Part shown: positions 23,990 through 36,251 of the stretch, in pieces
Numbering within the stretch: position 1 is the stretch's first letter
How the letters are laid out: each line of letters opens with the position of its first letter
Origin: Sinotaia quadrata
Lineage: Eukaryota; Mollusca; Gastropoda; Architaenioglossa; Viviparidae
Assembly: GCA_028829895.1 (NCBI GenBank)
Contig: CM054178.1
Coordinates: 68,787,835-68,851,834 of the forward strand
DNA length: 64,000 bases
Reading direction: 5' to 3'
Notes under the pieces: generated by a model
The model's database searches: none
Seen by the model: only the letters and a program-made list of their open reading frames with translations
What the model was told of the DNA's origin: nothing
Made by a program: the position numbers and the translations under genes

Positions 23990-24430
23990 AGGTGTCCGTG
24001 ATTGTTACCTTGTTCAGTATGACAGTTTTTTTTAATTGTTACCTTCATCAGTACACAATTGTCCGTGATTGTTACCTTGTTCTGTATGACAGTTTTTTTT
24101 AATTGTTACCTTCATCAGTACACAATTGTCCGTGATTGTTACCTTGTTCTGTATGACAGTTTTCTTTAATTGTTACCTTCATCAGTACACAGTTGTCCGT
24201 GATTGTTACCTTGTTCGGTGCGACAATTGACCATGACTGTTAACTTCATAAATACAACAATTGTCCGTGAGTGTTAACTTGATAAGTACGACAGTTGTCC
24301 TTGAATGTTACCTTCATCACTACGACAGTTGTCCCTGAATGTTACCTTCATCACTACGACAGTTGTCCTTGAATGTTACCTTCATCACTACGACAGTTGT
24401 CCGTGATTGTTACCTTGTTCAGTACGATTT
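23990..24430. repeat. 67-bp minisatellite made of related half-units
   Basis: The unit contains TGTCCGTGATTGTTACCTTG and TTGTTACCTTCATCAGTACA. Each 67-bp unit consists of two similar halves of about 33 bp. The right part is diverged and uses the half-unit alone (TGAATGTTACCTTCATCACT). Confidence 0.85.
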
Positions 24431-24789
24431 AAAACAAAACCTAATTCCTTGCTTGATAATGGATATATCAAAGCTTAATTAGATCACGTTTCCTTCCATA
24501 TTCCCGTCAAACAGATTTCGCACTTAGAACCTCTATAGAAGCACATTCGTAAAATGGTTACAAAGCAGTGTCAGATAATGTCATTTGAACTTCAATTCTC
24601 TCACATGCACTCATGCATTCGCTAACACATGGTCACAAATGATTTTTTTTTAAAAAGAAACCTAAATAATTTTTTTTAAAAGAGAAAAAATAAACAACTG
24701 CGGAAGTGACGGTAATTTGTGACATTGTCTTGATGTCTTCAAGAGAAATTTAACAGGAAACCAGAATTTCTATGCATTATTCTGAAAAC

Positions 24790-24890
24790 TACAGGTCAAT
24801 AAATCAACATGGCGGCTCGCGGTATGCCTGTTAAAAAAAGTACCCCACGGCCACGTTGGCGTAATGATTGGTTGTTGGGGGGCTGCTGAC
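24790..24890 (+). promoter_or_regulatory. Weak promoter-like site (ATGGCGGC) with a short ORF
   Basis: CAACATGGCGGCTCGC at about 24,805-24,820 resembles the YY1-type start-site element of animal housekeeping promoters. Its ATG (24,809-24,811) opens a 26-codon ORF. There is no other gene evidence nearby, and the AT-rich flanks argue against a CpG island. Confidence 0.15.
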
Positions 24891-25344
24891 GTTGCCAGGC
24901 CGTTGCTTTTAACTATTCATGATGGGGAATTGGGAAATTAATATTTAATGTGCTTCTTTGTTTCTCATTTATTCGCAAACGCCTGTGCTTACGGGTGAGT
25001 TTGAATGAGAACCCGGAGACCTTCGAATAGTGGAAGTGTAGTGAGGGAGGTAAAAGCTTGAGAATCATCTTGATGACGTGTGTGTGTGTGTGTGTTGTGT
25101 GAGTTAGAGAGAGAAAGTAAATAAGAGACGAAGAAACATCAGAAGATAGTGTCTCTGTCTGTGTGTGTTTTGTGTGTGTGTATGAGTGTGTATGATCTGT
25201 TAATGAGTAAATTAGACAAAGAATGTTGGTATCGTTCACACGGTCATTCCTCGCCCTTCCCAGCGAGATTTACATAACCAGTACCACAAGTGACATACTT
25301 GTAAGGCAAATGACGGGTAATGTGGCTCGCTGCTCTACAGTAGC

Positions 25345-25395
25345 ACAATCGTGTTACTCTGACAATTTAGCAATTTATATAAAAATTTAAATTAG
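25345..25395 (-). repeat. Fragment of interspersed family A, inverted
   Basis: GTTACTCTGACAATTTAGCA and the following bases match the family A end found at 39,775-39,815 (same orientation) and, inverted, at about 48,655-48,690 and 56,170-56,200. Confidence 0.6.
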
Positions 25396-25425
25396 GGAGG
25401 GGCAAATTTACTCTGTCACTATATA

Positions 25426-25628
25426 CAGGGTGGCCCAAAAGTAGGTTTATCACGTAGACTATTTATTTGAAAATTCGACACTAGAACAGCGGGAAATTCG
25501 TGATACCTGTTAAACATAAACATAAACATAAACAATTTAATCTCTCAGATGCTCAAAATGTCCTCCTTCAACATTAAGCATGTCCATATAAAAGGTAATA
25601 ACTGTAAACCTACTTTTGGGCCAACCAG
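25426..25628. mobile_element. Mariner-type transposon deletion derivative (203 bp)
   Basis: Inverted ends of about 26 bp share an identical core GGCCCAAAAGTAGGTTTA. The element is bounded by TA on both sides, as for Tc1/mariner insertions. On the minus strand, just inside the right end, about 20 codons run to a stop at 25537-25539 and end GGHFEHLRD, like the C-terminal end of some mariner-superfamily transposases. This fits an internal deletion that joined one end to the tail of the transposase gene. It cannot encode a transposase. Confidence 0.75.
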
Positions 25629-26544
25629 TATATATGTATATATGCACATTTACTCAACACACCACTAGGAACATTCAACACGCATCAGGTGAACCACAGG
25701 CTAGAATATATTGTATTGAGAGACTATACATTTGTAAAGCTAAATCATTTATTCACTTAGATATTTTTATTGATTTGGAATTATGAATTAGCTGAAGATT
25801 GTAAAGAGTAATCTATCGCTGTCACCACAAAGCCCATATAATTGCTTATTGTAACATGATACTGTAGAATGATGTTATTCATTTACAGCCGGTCTGGTAG
25901 TCTTGGGGATGAGACTCGAATCTTGAGGTTAGACTAGGAGTCTTAACCTGGCATCTGCAGAATCTGTGGTCAATTGCTCGAGGACTTCGCCAAGTGCCAT
26001 ACCCGATGCTGGAGGGACCAGACAGAAGATAACTGCCACGTGATATCAGAATCGCACCAGTCGAATAGACGAAAGCAACAGTTTAACTACTTCATGAACT
26101 ATTAAAGTTAAGTGGGATATGTCCCATTGATAAGCAGAACAGACAGTAATATCGTGTATATAGCCATTCAGAATTCGGGCTAAATGGGATAAATTGACTC
26201 TAATAATCTGTGCATTATTAATGTTCATTTTTTCTATTTTTATGAGTTGTTATTATATTTGTTGTTATCTTACCCATTGTTACATAATTGTTTGTAGCAT
26301 GACTGGAGGGATTAGCTAGCTTGGGGCCGAGCCATAATAAAGGATCATAAATCTTAATTTACAAAAGGGGGAGATAACGTTGCTAGCTAGGGCAAGTCAA
26401 CTGATTTATCTAGCGAGGTGTCATTGAGTAATAGCCTGAATCATCTGGCATTTTCATAGTGGATAAGTCAGGCTGTCGCTATTGTTAGAGATTGCTCAAT
26501 AACCAATATTGATACCTGGAAATCTAAAATAGGACAGAGTCGTT

Positions 26545-27250
26545 AAACCTAGACCAGACATTTGACAGTGAGTTAAAACTGATTGAGAGAGAATGGACTT
26601 AGAAATATTTCAAGCATTATCACTATTGATATGTTACTTCTGTTTATGTAGGGATGTACTATGTGAGTTGACTTTTGTTTCTACAAATGTTTGAATTAAT
26701 CTGCACGCATTTAGTGTGCTAACACTTGACATTGTTTGATATGCTGTATTTATTTTTCCATGTATGCGTAACGGGCTAAAACACAGTGTTGCAGGAGACT
26801 GTTAAGTTGAGGATGGATTGTATGATAGAATGAAGTTATATTTTGATTAACAGGAAACTTAGGTTTGCTGCTTAATTATATTTTGCAGAGAGCAAGTGGC
26901 CTTTTGACTTTTACCCTTTGAGTCTTGAGTGTTGAGTTTCAAGTTTCAAGTCTACATGTTTACCAGTTATAAACATGAGTGACCAAGAGACATGGGTAAA
27001 CATTTGTTATGGAGTGTATAAGCGTAAGAGAGTATACTATACACTTTTGATGTATCAGAGCAAAGAACGCTGGGTACCTTCTAGAAAATTCTAGTACATT
27101 GAAGGTACCAGAATTATTGTGATCGTGTTCTGCTTGAAGGAACGGACACAGTGAGCTGAATGCTCAAGCGGAAAGTGCACGTCAATGTTTTCCATGCATG
27201 TGGCGGGAGACACGGGGTGACACGCAGATATTTTGACATTGATACATTGT
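26545..27250 (+). repeat. Interspersed family A, 3' part, copy
   Basis: From TTAAAACTGATTGAGAGAGA onwards this aligns with 56,470-57,180, 48,950-49,250 and, inverted, with 39,100-39,510. Shared blocks include GAATGGACTTAGAAATATTT, TTAGTGTGCTAACACTTGAC and GGGCTAA with GTTGCAGGA. Confidence 0.7.
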
Positions 27251-27264
27251 TGCAAGGCTAGTAG

Positions 27265-27560
27265 AAAGACTGGGTGGGTGGGGGCTTGCTAAATATAAAT
27301 TAAAGACGGATTTGTCTTCTCCTATAGCAAGATGTTTTCCACCTATGGAAATATTGTGTGTTGGTAAATGTTTGTCTTTAATGTTGTGGAAGAGAGAAAA
27401 CATTTACAGCGCCTCATATCCGCCAAGTGAGAGAGACGAGTGGTGTCTTCTGGAGAATTATTAATAACATAAATTAAAATTACCACCATTGTAATTACTT
27501 ATAGATGATTAATTAGTAATAAAAATCATAGCCATTAACTAGTGGCATTAACATCACAGA
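27265..27560 (+). repeat. Interspersed family C, copy 2
   Basis: Contains GGGGGCTTGCTAAATATAAA, AAAGACGGATTTGTCTTCTC, GTGGAAGAGAGAAAAC and CGCCAAGTGAGAGAGACGAG. It directly follows a family A copy, as at 57,235, so A and C may be parts of one element. Confidence 0.75.
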
Positions 27561-28186
27561 ATGATATAGTTTGCAACCCTCATATGGAGTTTATTTAGAA
27601 ATCTAACTTGTAAATAACACTACACTTCTCATCATAACAGTTTTGTTATATATGTCATTTATAAAGGAAGTATGTCAGTATGCATGGTAACGGCGTAACA
27701 AGATTCAGCCAAGGTTGAGAGAGTTGAATACTTGAATCCTATAATTTCTAGACTAAATCTGATGAGCTGTTTACAGAAAGAGATTAATGAAATAGTGCTG
27801 TTTTTCTCCAGGGAAAAATAGCATCGTATTCTTGCTCCTTCTTCGGGATAGAACCGTCACTGGATTGCAACATAACCTGCTGGGGTGCCAGAGACACTTT
27901 CTCTGCTGCTGCCAGCTGAAAGGGCAGGAAAAGATGAAATTCTACTACTCCAGATAATGTAAACCTTAAAAAAATATCTATCTCAATACCCTTTCTCCTC
28001 TCCTGTGATGGTATGGGTAGGTGTTGATTGTCTATGTCGATGACAGTAGAAATTTTGAGAACATTATTTGAGGATTGGAAGTGAACTATCTGAAATAACT
28101 AGAACAAGATATTAATTATTTGTCTGTCAAAAGAACTGAACTCTGTTCCTTAAGCAAGACAGCAAAATAAAATTGATACTGAACTA

Positions 28187-28250
<64 letters not shown>
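28187..28250. repeat. (TG)n microsatellite
   Basis: About 30 TG units ending in a CTGTGTGTCT interruption. Confidence 0.95.
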
Positions 28251-28251
<1 letters not shown>

Positions 28252-28512
28252 TGTGTGTCTATGTATGTGAGGGAGGGGTGTAAATCCAAAGTTTGTTTGA
28301 TTAAATGCTATGTTAAGTAGAGTGTGTAGATACATTTATATTGTTAATAAATTTCTATTTCTTCGTGTGGTGGTCGTGGGTTTAAGTAATGAATAAAAAG
28401 TCGAACATTAAACAGAACCAAAACATGGGTGATTCCACCACGAGTTTATAGGATAACTGTCAGGTCAGTGTTAATCCAAAGTATCTATCTGTATTACGAA
28501 GATTAACATTGG

Positions 28513-28517
<5 letters not shown>

Positions 28518-28590
<73 letters not shown>

Positions 28591-28608
28591 TGTGTGTGTG
28601 TGTGTGTG
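28518..28608. repeat. (TG)n microsatellite with one GA interruption
   Basis: About 44 units, interrupted once by GAG near 28,588. Confidence 0.95.
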
Positions 28609-28725
28609 GAGAGAGACAGCTCTACCAAATCCCAGTCCGCATTTGAGAAGTGCATTGTATTAAAGATATGAAATAATATAATCCTCAACAATTAAGATTC
28701 ACTTCTCGTTTTGAAAATACCTGTC

Positions 28726-28925
<200 letters not shown>

Positions 28926-29011
28926 AAAGAGAAAGAGATTTAAGTCTCGAACAAGGATGACCAGCTGCATGCAGTAACGATTCCGAACAGAATCATAATT
29001 TAATTATATAG

Positions 29012-29795
29012 CTGCACAGTCATGTTCTTGGAAACAGTAAAACATGGCTTTAAAACAGTCCTACACAGTCATGTTCTTGGAAACAGTAAAACATGGCTTT
29101 AAAACAGTCCTACATAGTCATGTTCTTGGAAACAGTAAAACATGGCTTTAAAACAGTCCTACACAGTCATGTTCTTGGAAACAGTAAAACATGGCTTTAA
29201 ACAGTCCTACACAGTCATGTACTTGGAAACAGTAAAACATGGCTTTAAAACAGCCCACACAGTCATGTTCTTGGAAACAGTAAAACATGGCTTTAAAACA
29301 GTCCTACACAGTCATGTTCTTGGAAACAGTAAAACATGGCTTTAAAACAATCCTACACTGTCATGTTCTTGGAAACAGTAAAACGTGGCTTTAAAACAGT
29401 TCTACACAGCCATGGTCTTGGAAACAGTAAAACATGGCTTTAAAACAGTCCTACATAGTCATGTTCTTGGAAACAGTAAAACATGGCTTTAAAACAGTCC
29501 TACACAGTCATGTTCTTGGAAACAGTAAAACATGGCTTTAAACAGTCCTACACAGTCATGTACTTGGAAACAGTAAAACATGGCTTTAAAACAGCCCACA
29601 CAGTCATGTTCTTGGAAACAGTAAAACATGGCTTTAAAACAGTCCTACACAGTCATGTTCTTGGAAACAGTAAAACATGGCTTTAAAACAATCCTACACT
29701 GTCATGTTCTTGGAAACAGTAAAACGTGGCTTTAAAACAGTTCTACACAGCCATGGTCTTGGAAACAGTAAAACATGGCTTTAAAACAGTCCTGC
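29012..29795. repeat. 49-bp minisatellite with 341-bp higher-order unit
   Basis: The unit contains GTCATGTTCTTGGAAACAGT and AAAACATGGCTTTAAAACAG, about 16 copies. Variant copies recur in the same order (for example a CAGCCCACACAG deletion variant and an AAACGTGG variant) at a distance of 341 bp, so a seven-unit block was duplicated (about 29,105-29,445 and 29,446-29,786). Open frames in it are by-products of the repeat. Confidence 0.92.
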
Positions 29796-29969
29796 ATTCA
29801 AGCGCTCTCATATAGAATACATCGTAATCTGGCTAACCGAAGCTTTCGGATAACGTTACTTGACCTCGATCTCATCAAGCAGCCATGAAATAGTAGTGTC
29901 ACAGTAGCTCCAGTAATGGCCAAAAGTAGAGGCATGTGGGCTAGCTTCTCGAGAGACGTTGTCGCCGTT

Positions 29970-30466
29970 TCGTGGTGAGGACAAATCAATACTCCGTCAT
30001 CCTTCGATGAAGTTCCTCACGCCCCGGTGGTGTAATTGTTTTTACCGATGTGGAAATGGCACTGTGCCTAATCGTCTGCACTGAGCCAACAAGCACTCTG
30101 TCACATTGGCAAAGAAAGTTGTCCCTGGCCGCGTTCAGTCCTGGAGCAGCGTTGAGTGAGGTGATAATGGCTGTGGTGGACTTCGGGAGGTTTTAGAGAA
30201 AGAGAGAAAAAAAAATAATGGTACCGCAGGAAGCGGCGTTTCTGTGACGGGCCCGTATGCGAGTGTGCGACTGGTTCTGAGTGGCATGTTCGACCTGCTG
30301 AGACTGGTCGAGTTTTTTAATAGGATGATTGGTTCCGGCGTACATTTAGAACTGGAACGCTTGGACAGCTGCAGTCAGTCAGACCCCTCCAGGCATTAGA
30401 GAGCTGTCGGGAAGGGGCCTTCACTCCTACGGAGTTGCGTGCGCCTTTTACTTTGTCAAGAATCGG
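29970..30466 (+). promoter_or_regulatory. GC-richer stretch with a consensus splice donor; possible non-coding first exon
   Basis: About 500 bp with clearly more G+C and CpG than its surroundings, ending in the donor-like sequence TCGG|GTAAGTAA (GT at 30467). No substantial plus-strand ORF runs through it. It would suit the first, untranslated exon of a plus-strand gene, and the EF-hand gene starting at 40,156 is the nearest candidate. This is inference: no transcript evidence, and a decayed gene or chance site is possible. Confidence 0.35.
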
Positions 30467-30639
30467 GTAAGTAACGTTACATGAATATATTGTTGACATT
30501 AGTCGATAGAAAAGTCAATCACGTCATAGGTTTTAGTAACTCACGTCATAAGTTTTAGTAACTGACCATTCAAAACGATTAGCAGTATTGAAGGTGAGTT
30601 CGATCGAGATCGGGTTTTACTTTACATAAGATTAGTTAC

Positions 30640-31277
30640 ATTGTCAGAGATTATATTGACTGATAGTTACATTGTCAGAGATTATATTGACTTATAGACA
30701 GTTACATTGTCAGAGATTATATTGACTGATAGTTACATTGTCAGAGATTATATTGACTTATAGACAGTTACATTGTCAGAGATTATATTGACTGATAGAC
30801 AGTTACATTGTCAGAGATTATATTGACTGATAGTTACATTGTCAGAGATTATATTGACTTATAGACAGTTACATTGTCAGAGATTATATTGACTGATAGA
30901 CAGTTACATTGTCAGAGATTATATTGACTTATAGACAGTTACATTGTCAGAGATTATATTGACTGATAGACAGTTACATTGTCAGAGATTATATTGACTG
31001 ATAGACAGTTACATTGTCTGAGATTATATCGACTGATAGACAGTTACATTGTCAGAGATTATATCGACTGATAGACAGTTACATTGTCAGAGATTATATC
31101 GACTGATAGACAGTTACATTGTCAGAGATTATATTGACTTATAGTTACATTGTCAGAGATTATATCGACTGATAGACAGTTACATTGTCAGAGATTATAT
31201 TGACTTATAGTTACATTGTCAGAGATTATATCGACTGATAGACAGTTACATTGTCAGAGATTATATTGACTGATAGT
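30640..31277. repeat. 35-bp minisatellite, about 18 copies
   Basis: The unit TTACATTGTCAGAGATTATA plus TTGACTGATAGACAG alternates between 35-bp and 31-bp forms; a TATCGACTG variant clusters at the right end. Confidence 0.95.
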
Positions 31278-31422
31278 AACACAAACTGGTATGTAGATCG
31301 ACACCCACTGAGCTGGCTGGACAACAAAGAGTAGACGAACTGGTTTAGATAAAAAAATATGTCGCATAAAATCTAGGTAAGTTCTTTGTTGTTTGTGTCT
31401 CTCCATTTAGACCCAAGACATT

Positions 31423-31494
<72 letters not shown>
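31423..31494. repeat. (GT)n microsatellite
   Basis: About 36 GT units, pure. Confidence 0.95.
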
Positions 31495-31499
<5 letters not shown>

Positions 31500-31794
31500 G
31501 GTACATGTTTGTTGACTCATGCGACATATTTGGAGTATAACACTGATTGTCCAACCGTCGCATCTGTAGTTAACGGTCTCCTACAAGTTAGAATAGCTTT
31601 TTGTACTTTACATATTTGTATGGAGTAAATGCCTAGGCAACCAGAAATATACTTTAATCTCATTAAAAAATATAGCTAGCTACTGATATTTAGAAGATGC
31701 ATGATGATAAACTTTACAGATTAATTAATTTATGATTCTATTATCTGCAAAAAGGAAGTTAATGGGAACATAAACGTATTGAAAAGCGGTACCG

Positions 31795-31945
31795 TGAGTC
31801 AGCGACGTAACTATTTGAGCCTCTGATCACTTTCCAATTTTTGACTGATGACGTAACTAGTTTAGGGGTCTCTGATCATTTCCAATTTTTAGCTGTTGAC
31901 GTAACTAGTTTAGGAGCCTCTGATCATTTCCAAATTTTAGCTGAT
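31795..31945. repeat. Short tandem repeat, about 3 copies
   Basis: Copies of GACGTAACTAGTTTAGG followed by CTCTGATCATTTCCAATTTT, the first one degenerate. Confidence 0.75.
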
Positions 31946-31949
31946 TAAA

Positions 31950-33050
31950 TAGACGGACCTGTGCGGAAAGAATTTTAATTCTGGAAATGACAGGCGTGGT
32001 GACTGGATGCATAGAGAGAAGACTTCATGGGGAGTTTAAAAAATATTTGGCATTGGAACTGGGGTGGACTTTCTCTGCACACTTTCACCCTGCGGAGCTG
32101 CTGTGCTGAAATTCGCTCGCCATAGGTCTTTAACGAGTGCAGCCTGTAGCACACGAGACCCACATTTATCGTACTTTGTTACGGACTATGAATACGAAGA
32201 CCACTGGTCGCGAGTTAGAGATCAGGACAAGAGACACCCGTCACTCAAAAAAAAAAAAAAAAATTAAATCGCTATTTGTTGGTTGACATGCTAACTTTAA
32301 TGTCCAGACACTCGCTGATTTTGTGGATAGGTGCTGGCACACCATTTTTGTTTAGAAAGATTGAAAAGTGCATATATTGAGATAGGACGTGGATTCTGGA
32401 GCCCTTTTCGTCCCTAGTGTGTACTTCCCTAAAAATTCTAAAGGAGATAAAATCCCTCCTGGTCTTTGCAGTTGTAAGTTAATTTTGTTCTTCGCTAGTG
32501 TGAGTGTTATTAGAGAGGGTACACGCACAGTTCTCAGCTCATGCTGGGCTCTGGGTGCTTTAGTCCGAGAGTTCCTGTGGTTGGTCATATCACGCCTTTC
32601 CTGACGCACCCATCAAACCGAAATGCAATTTATTTGTGCAAACCTGCCTGACAGAAGTTTCTACCTAACCACTCTAAATTAAAAGAAATTGAAAAAACAA
32701 CCCTAAATTGTATTTTATTAGTTGGCGCTATACTGAGTGTGGTGTGGGCGGTAAAGACAACTTTGTGTTTTTATTAAATATGGTGTCATTAATTATATTT
32801 CTTTGTTTTATTCAATTCAAATACTCTAAAATATATTTTACCGGGAATAGTTTTAGTGATTACTAATCAACTCTCCCAGTCACTAATCCAGAGGGTGGGG
32901 TGGAGTGGTACGGAAAGGATAGTATTTGGCAAATCTCCTGAGAATCGTTGATATTTTTAATTTAAGAAAAACTGAAACAACTGGGGCACAGTTTGCTAAT
33001 GTCATATCTTTCTTTGTTGATTTAATTTTTTTCGTTCTTCACCATTTTTG
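31950..33050. other. No recognised gene
   Basis: Mixed-composition sequence with an A17 run at about 32,247-32,263 following a less AT-rich 190 bp. This could be the tail of an old retroposed sequence, but no clear target duplication or source is visible. Confidence 0.35.
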
Positions 33051-33094
33051 TTCCTTTTAACTTATGAGCTGGGCTCGAAAATCGGCTTGGTCTT

Positions 33095-33260
33095 CTGGAC
33101 GACTGAAATGCAATCTAAGTGCCAGAAACAACTTCTCTACCGCATGACAAACTGGACGACTGAAATGCAATCTAAGTGCCAGAAACAACTTCTCTACCGC
33201 ATGACAAACTGGACGACTGAAATGCAATCTAAGTGCCAGAAACAACTTCTCTACCGCATG
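33095..33260. repeat. 57-bp tandem repeat, three copies
   Basis: Three nearly identical copies of a unit containing GGACGACTGAAATGCAATCT and CAACTTCTCTACCGCATG. Both strands are open because the period is a multiple of three. Confidence 0.92.
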
Positions 33261-33799
33261 GACAACCTGTCGATTGAATCCAACGGGCTGGGCCAATGCA
33301 CAATGCGGTTTTATCGATTCAGTTACAAGTTCTGACTTTGATTCAGTCCCCTGCTGTATCGACAAGGAAAACAACACCCTTATGAATGTAGACCATTCAA
33401 AGGCGCTGCTCACTGGCAGGTTTTCAGACGAAGCGGTTAAGTGACGGCAGCCATACGAAGGTGTGTTCATTGTTCAAAGGTTAATATAGGTGTCGCTATT
33501 ATCGCCCCTGCAATTTTCGTGTCAGCAGAAGCAGCAAAACAAGAAAGCAAACCCAAAACATATTGTGATAGTTATTCGGGCTAAGGACAATTGAGAAAAA
33601 TTCTTTTCTTTAAAATCTATTTTTGTCGTTATCTGTTGTTGTTGCGCTTAAACATCGGTTACCATAATGATGACTTTAGTCTGCGTTTGCGTACAATTAT
33701 CCCCCACCCCACCCCCGCGCCCCTTTACACTTAGTGCAGATGCTTCATTTCCTGAAGCAACTTGAAAACACCCTTTTCCCAAACGTCCCCGAAATTTTA

Positions 33800-33945
33800 G
33801 CACACCTTTGACCTTTGTGCCTTGTTCTAAATAATGCATTTGCACAGTACTTTGACCTTTGCGCCTTGTTCTAAATAATGCATTTGCACAGTACTTTGAC
33901 CTTTGCGCCTTGTTCTAAATAATGCATTTGCAGAGTACTTTGCTG
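33800..33945. repeat. 44-bp tandem repeat, three copies
   Basis: The unit TTTGACCTTTGCGCCTTGTT with CTAAATAATGCATTTGCA starts at 33,807, 33,851 and 33,895. Confidence 0.92.
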
Positions 33946-34024
33946 CAGAATTAATTAACTGAATAATTCTATTTAAACACTAAAGATTGTTGTAAAGAAA
34001 CTCAAGCGGTATCTGTAACAGAGC

Positions 34025-34185
34025 GAACGTAATAATACTGATAAAGTGTTAACAATACTGATAAAGTGTTAATAATACTGATAAAATAATAATACTGATA
34101 AAGTGTTAACAATACTGATAAAATAATAATACTGACGAAGCGTTAATAATACTGATAAGGTATTAATAATATTGATAAAGTATCT
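34025..34185. repeat. AT-rich short tandem repeat
   Basis: Repeats of AATACTGATAAAGTGTTAA with some shortened units. Confidence 0.85.
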
Positions 34186-34199
34186 GTATTTGTTCTAAA

Positions 34200-34725
34200 G
34201 AAATGCCTAACTTAACAATCTGAAGAAATGTTTACATTTGACTAGATAACGTTAATCTGAAGAAATGTATATATTTGACAAGAGGACAATCTGAAAATAA
34301 TGTTTATATTTGACCTGTCAATTTGATAGTCTGAAGAAATGAATGTATTTCACCAGAGAACGTAATCAGGGGGAGTGTACATATTTCACCTGCCAATTTA
34401 ACAATCAGAAGAAATGTACATATTTCACCAGCCAATTTAACAATCAGAAGAAATGTACATATTTCACCAGCCAATTTAACAATCAGAAGAAATGTACATA
34501 TTTCACCAGCCAATTTAACAATCAGAAGAAATGTACATATTTCACCAGCCAATTTAACAATCAGAAGAAATGTACATATTTCACCAGCCAATTTAACAAT
34601 CAGAAGAAATGTACATATTTCACCAGACAAATTAACAATCAGAATTGTATATTTCACCCGACAACTTAACAATCAAAAGAAATGTATACATTCCACCCGA
34701 CAACTTAACAATCAAAAGATATATA
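34200..34725. repeat. 39-bp minisatellite
   Basis: The core has about seven near-identical units of CAATCAGAAGAAATGTACAT plus ATTTCACCAGCCAATTTAA, with degenerate units on both sides. The long open frames on both strands are explained by the 39-bp period. Confidence 0.93.
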
Positions 34726-34739
34726 TATATATATTTCTC

Positions 34740-36250
34740 CAGTCATCGAAATAATTTCATACAAAGTCTGAAATTTGTGTAAACAACACACCTGCACACT
34801 TTCTTACTTAGGCCTATGTGAATTATTTCGATTTTGTTGTTGTTCCTTTTTAAAAAAAATAAATATAAAATACGAATTCTCAACATTTCTACCCATACAT
34901 CCAAATGAAAAATGTATCAATGTGGCCGTCTTTAATTTCGTCGTCCACGTCATACATACACTGGTAAAATCGTTAAACCTCTCCTTTCGCTTTTAGTAAT
35001 GTACATCCGGGTCTTTGACTTTAAAATTTTACATACGTGATGAAAAACACCATACTCTATGCATTTAGCTTACTTCCACTACTGACCTAAATTCTTCTTC
35101 ACTTTTTTTCTCAGTGTCGACAAAAAACAGAAAGAAAAAAAAAGAAAATAATGCTCACAGAGCAATCTAGCTTATTTTAAGCAGCAATTCTTTAAAGTTT
35201 AAGCAAGCTGTACTTTACATCGGAAAGGCGCTAAATTCGTATTCTAAAAACATTAGAATATGTGGGCCCGTCACTTAATAAAATTTGCCGATAACTTAGA
35301 ACTAGCAATAGTAAGACTAGTCAACAGAATGTAATGTGTTTCATCAATAAACTGTATTATCTCTCCCATCCCCTCTTTCTCTCCACAAGTTGCTGTCATG
35401 TCTTGAACCTCACATAACTTTCCTGTAGGACTAGTATGCAGACCTTCCTTGAAAAACTAACTTGTATAGGATTAAGTTGCATGATTATCTTGCAGGACTA
35501 AATGGTAGGGCTACTTGTAAGATTAACTTGCAGCACTACCTTTGGGATTACATGGTAGAACTAGCTTTGCAGGACTGTTTAATATTTTGTATGATTACCT
35601 TAAAGGAGTAATGTTACGACTATCCTGCAGGATGAACTCGTATGATTAATTTGCAAGACTGCCTTGTAGGACTGCCATTCAGGACAATCTTTTATGACTA
35701 TCTTAAAGAACATACTTGTAAGACAGTCTTGCATGTTGCGTTCTAACATACTGACAGTTAGACATATTGCTTGCTTAATTATTCAAATAAAAATAATTAC
35801 TGACTCGGTCCTACAATTAAAAATTAAAATGTCTCCGCATCACATGTTTCTAGCACGAATTGACGTCCTAAACCGCCTGGAGCAGTGATAACATTAATTA
35901 TACCAAAGAGTTCGAGTGGACTGGGAGGAAGAGACCTGCAAAGAACGAGACCCAGAATATAAATGACACTGATGTAAAATCCAGGAGGACTGGTTTAAAT
36001 AGAACTCTTACAATCATTGGTTTCAAAGAGACATAAGCCTAAATACAATTATTTGGTATAAGGAAAAGGGATAAGAAGAACAGAGATAACTTACGTCATA
36101 AAATGATTTGAGAGGTTTTAGAAATACCAGTAAAACCAATGTAAACATATGCCAGTATGACGTCATCAACCGCGTCCTTTGGACAGACGAAATTGATGAC
36201 ATCTTTGACATTCACATACGGACCTAAAATATGTTTTCGAATTTATCCAA
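34740..36250. other. No recognised gene; degenerate repeat of 'GGACTA' type
   Basis: Positions 35,425-35,715 repeat a loose motif like CTTGTAGGACTA about ten times. The rest is AT-rich without features. Confidence 0.45.
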
Positions 36251-36251
36251 A

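Noticed and set aside
29142..29686. Two identical 67-codon frames 341 bp apart
   Set aside because: They lie wholly in the 49-bp minisatellite and reflect its block duplication.
30640..31277. Regular 35-bp repeats that look like a CRISPR array
   Set aside because: There are no unique spacers between the repeats; this is a eukaryotic minisatellite. The same applies to 43,023-43,640 and 62,690-63,722.
32050..32270. Possible SINE or processed retrocopy ending in A17
   Set aside because: No internal RNA polymerase III boxes, no clear target duplication and no recognisable source gene.
33048..33470. Open frames with a 19-residue repeat on both strands
   Set aside because: Explained by three copies of a 57-bp repeat; no domain recognised.
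34304..34672. Long open frames on both strands with 13-residue repeats
   Set aside because: Consequence of the 39-bp tandem repeat.
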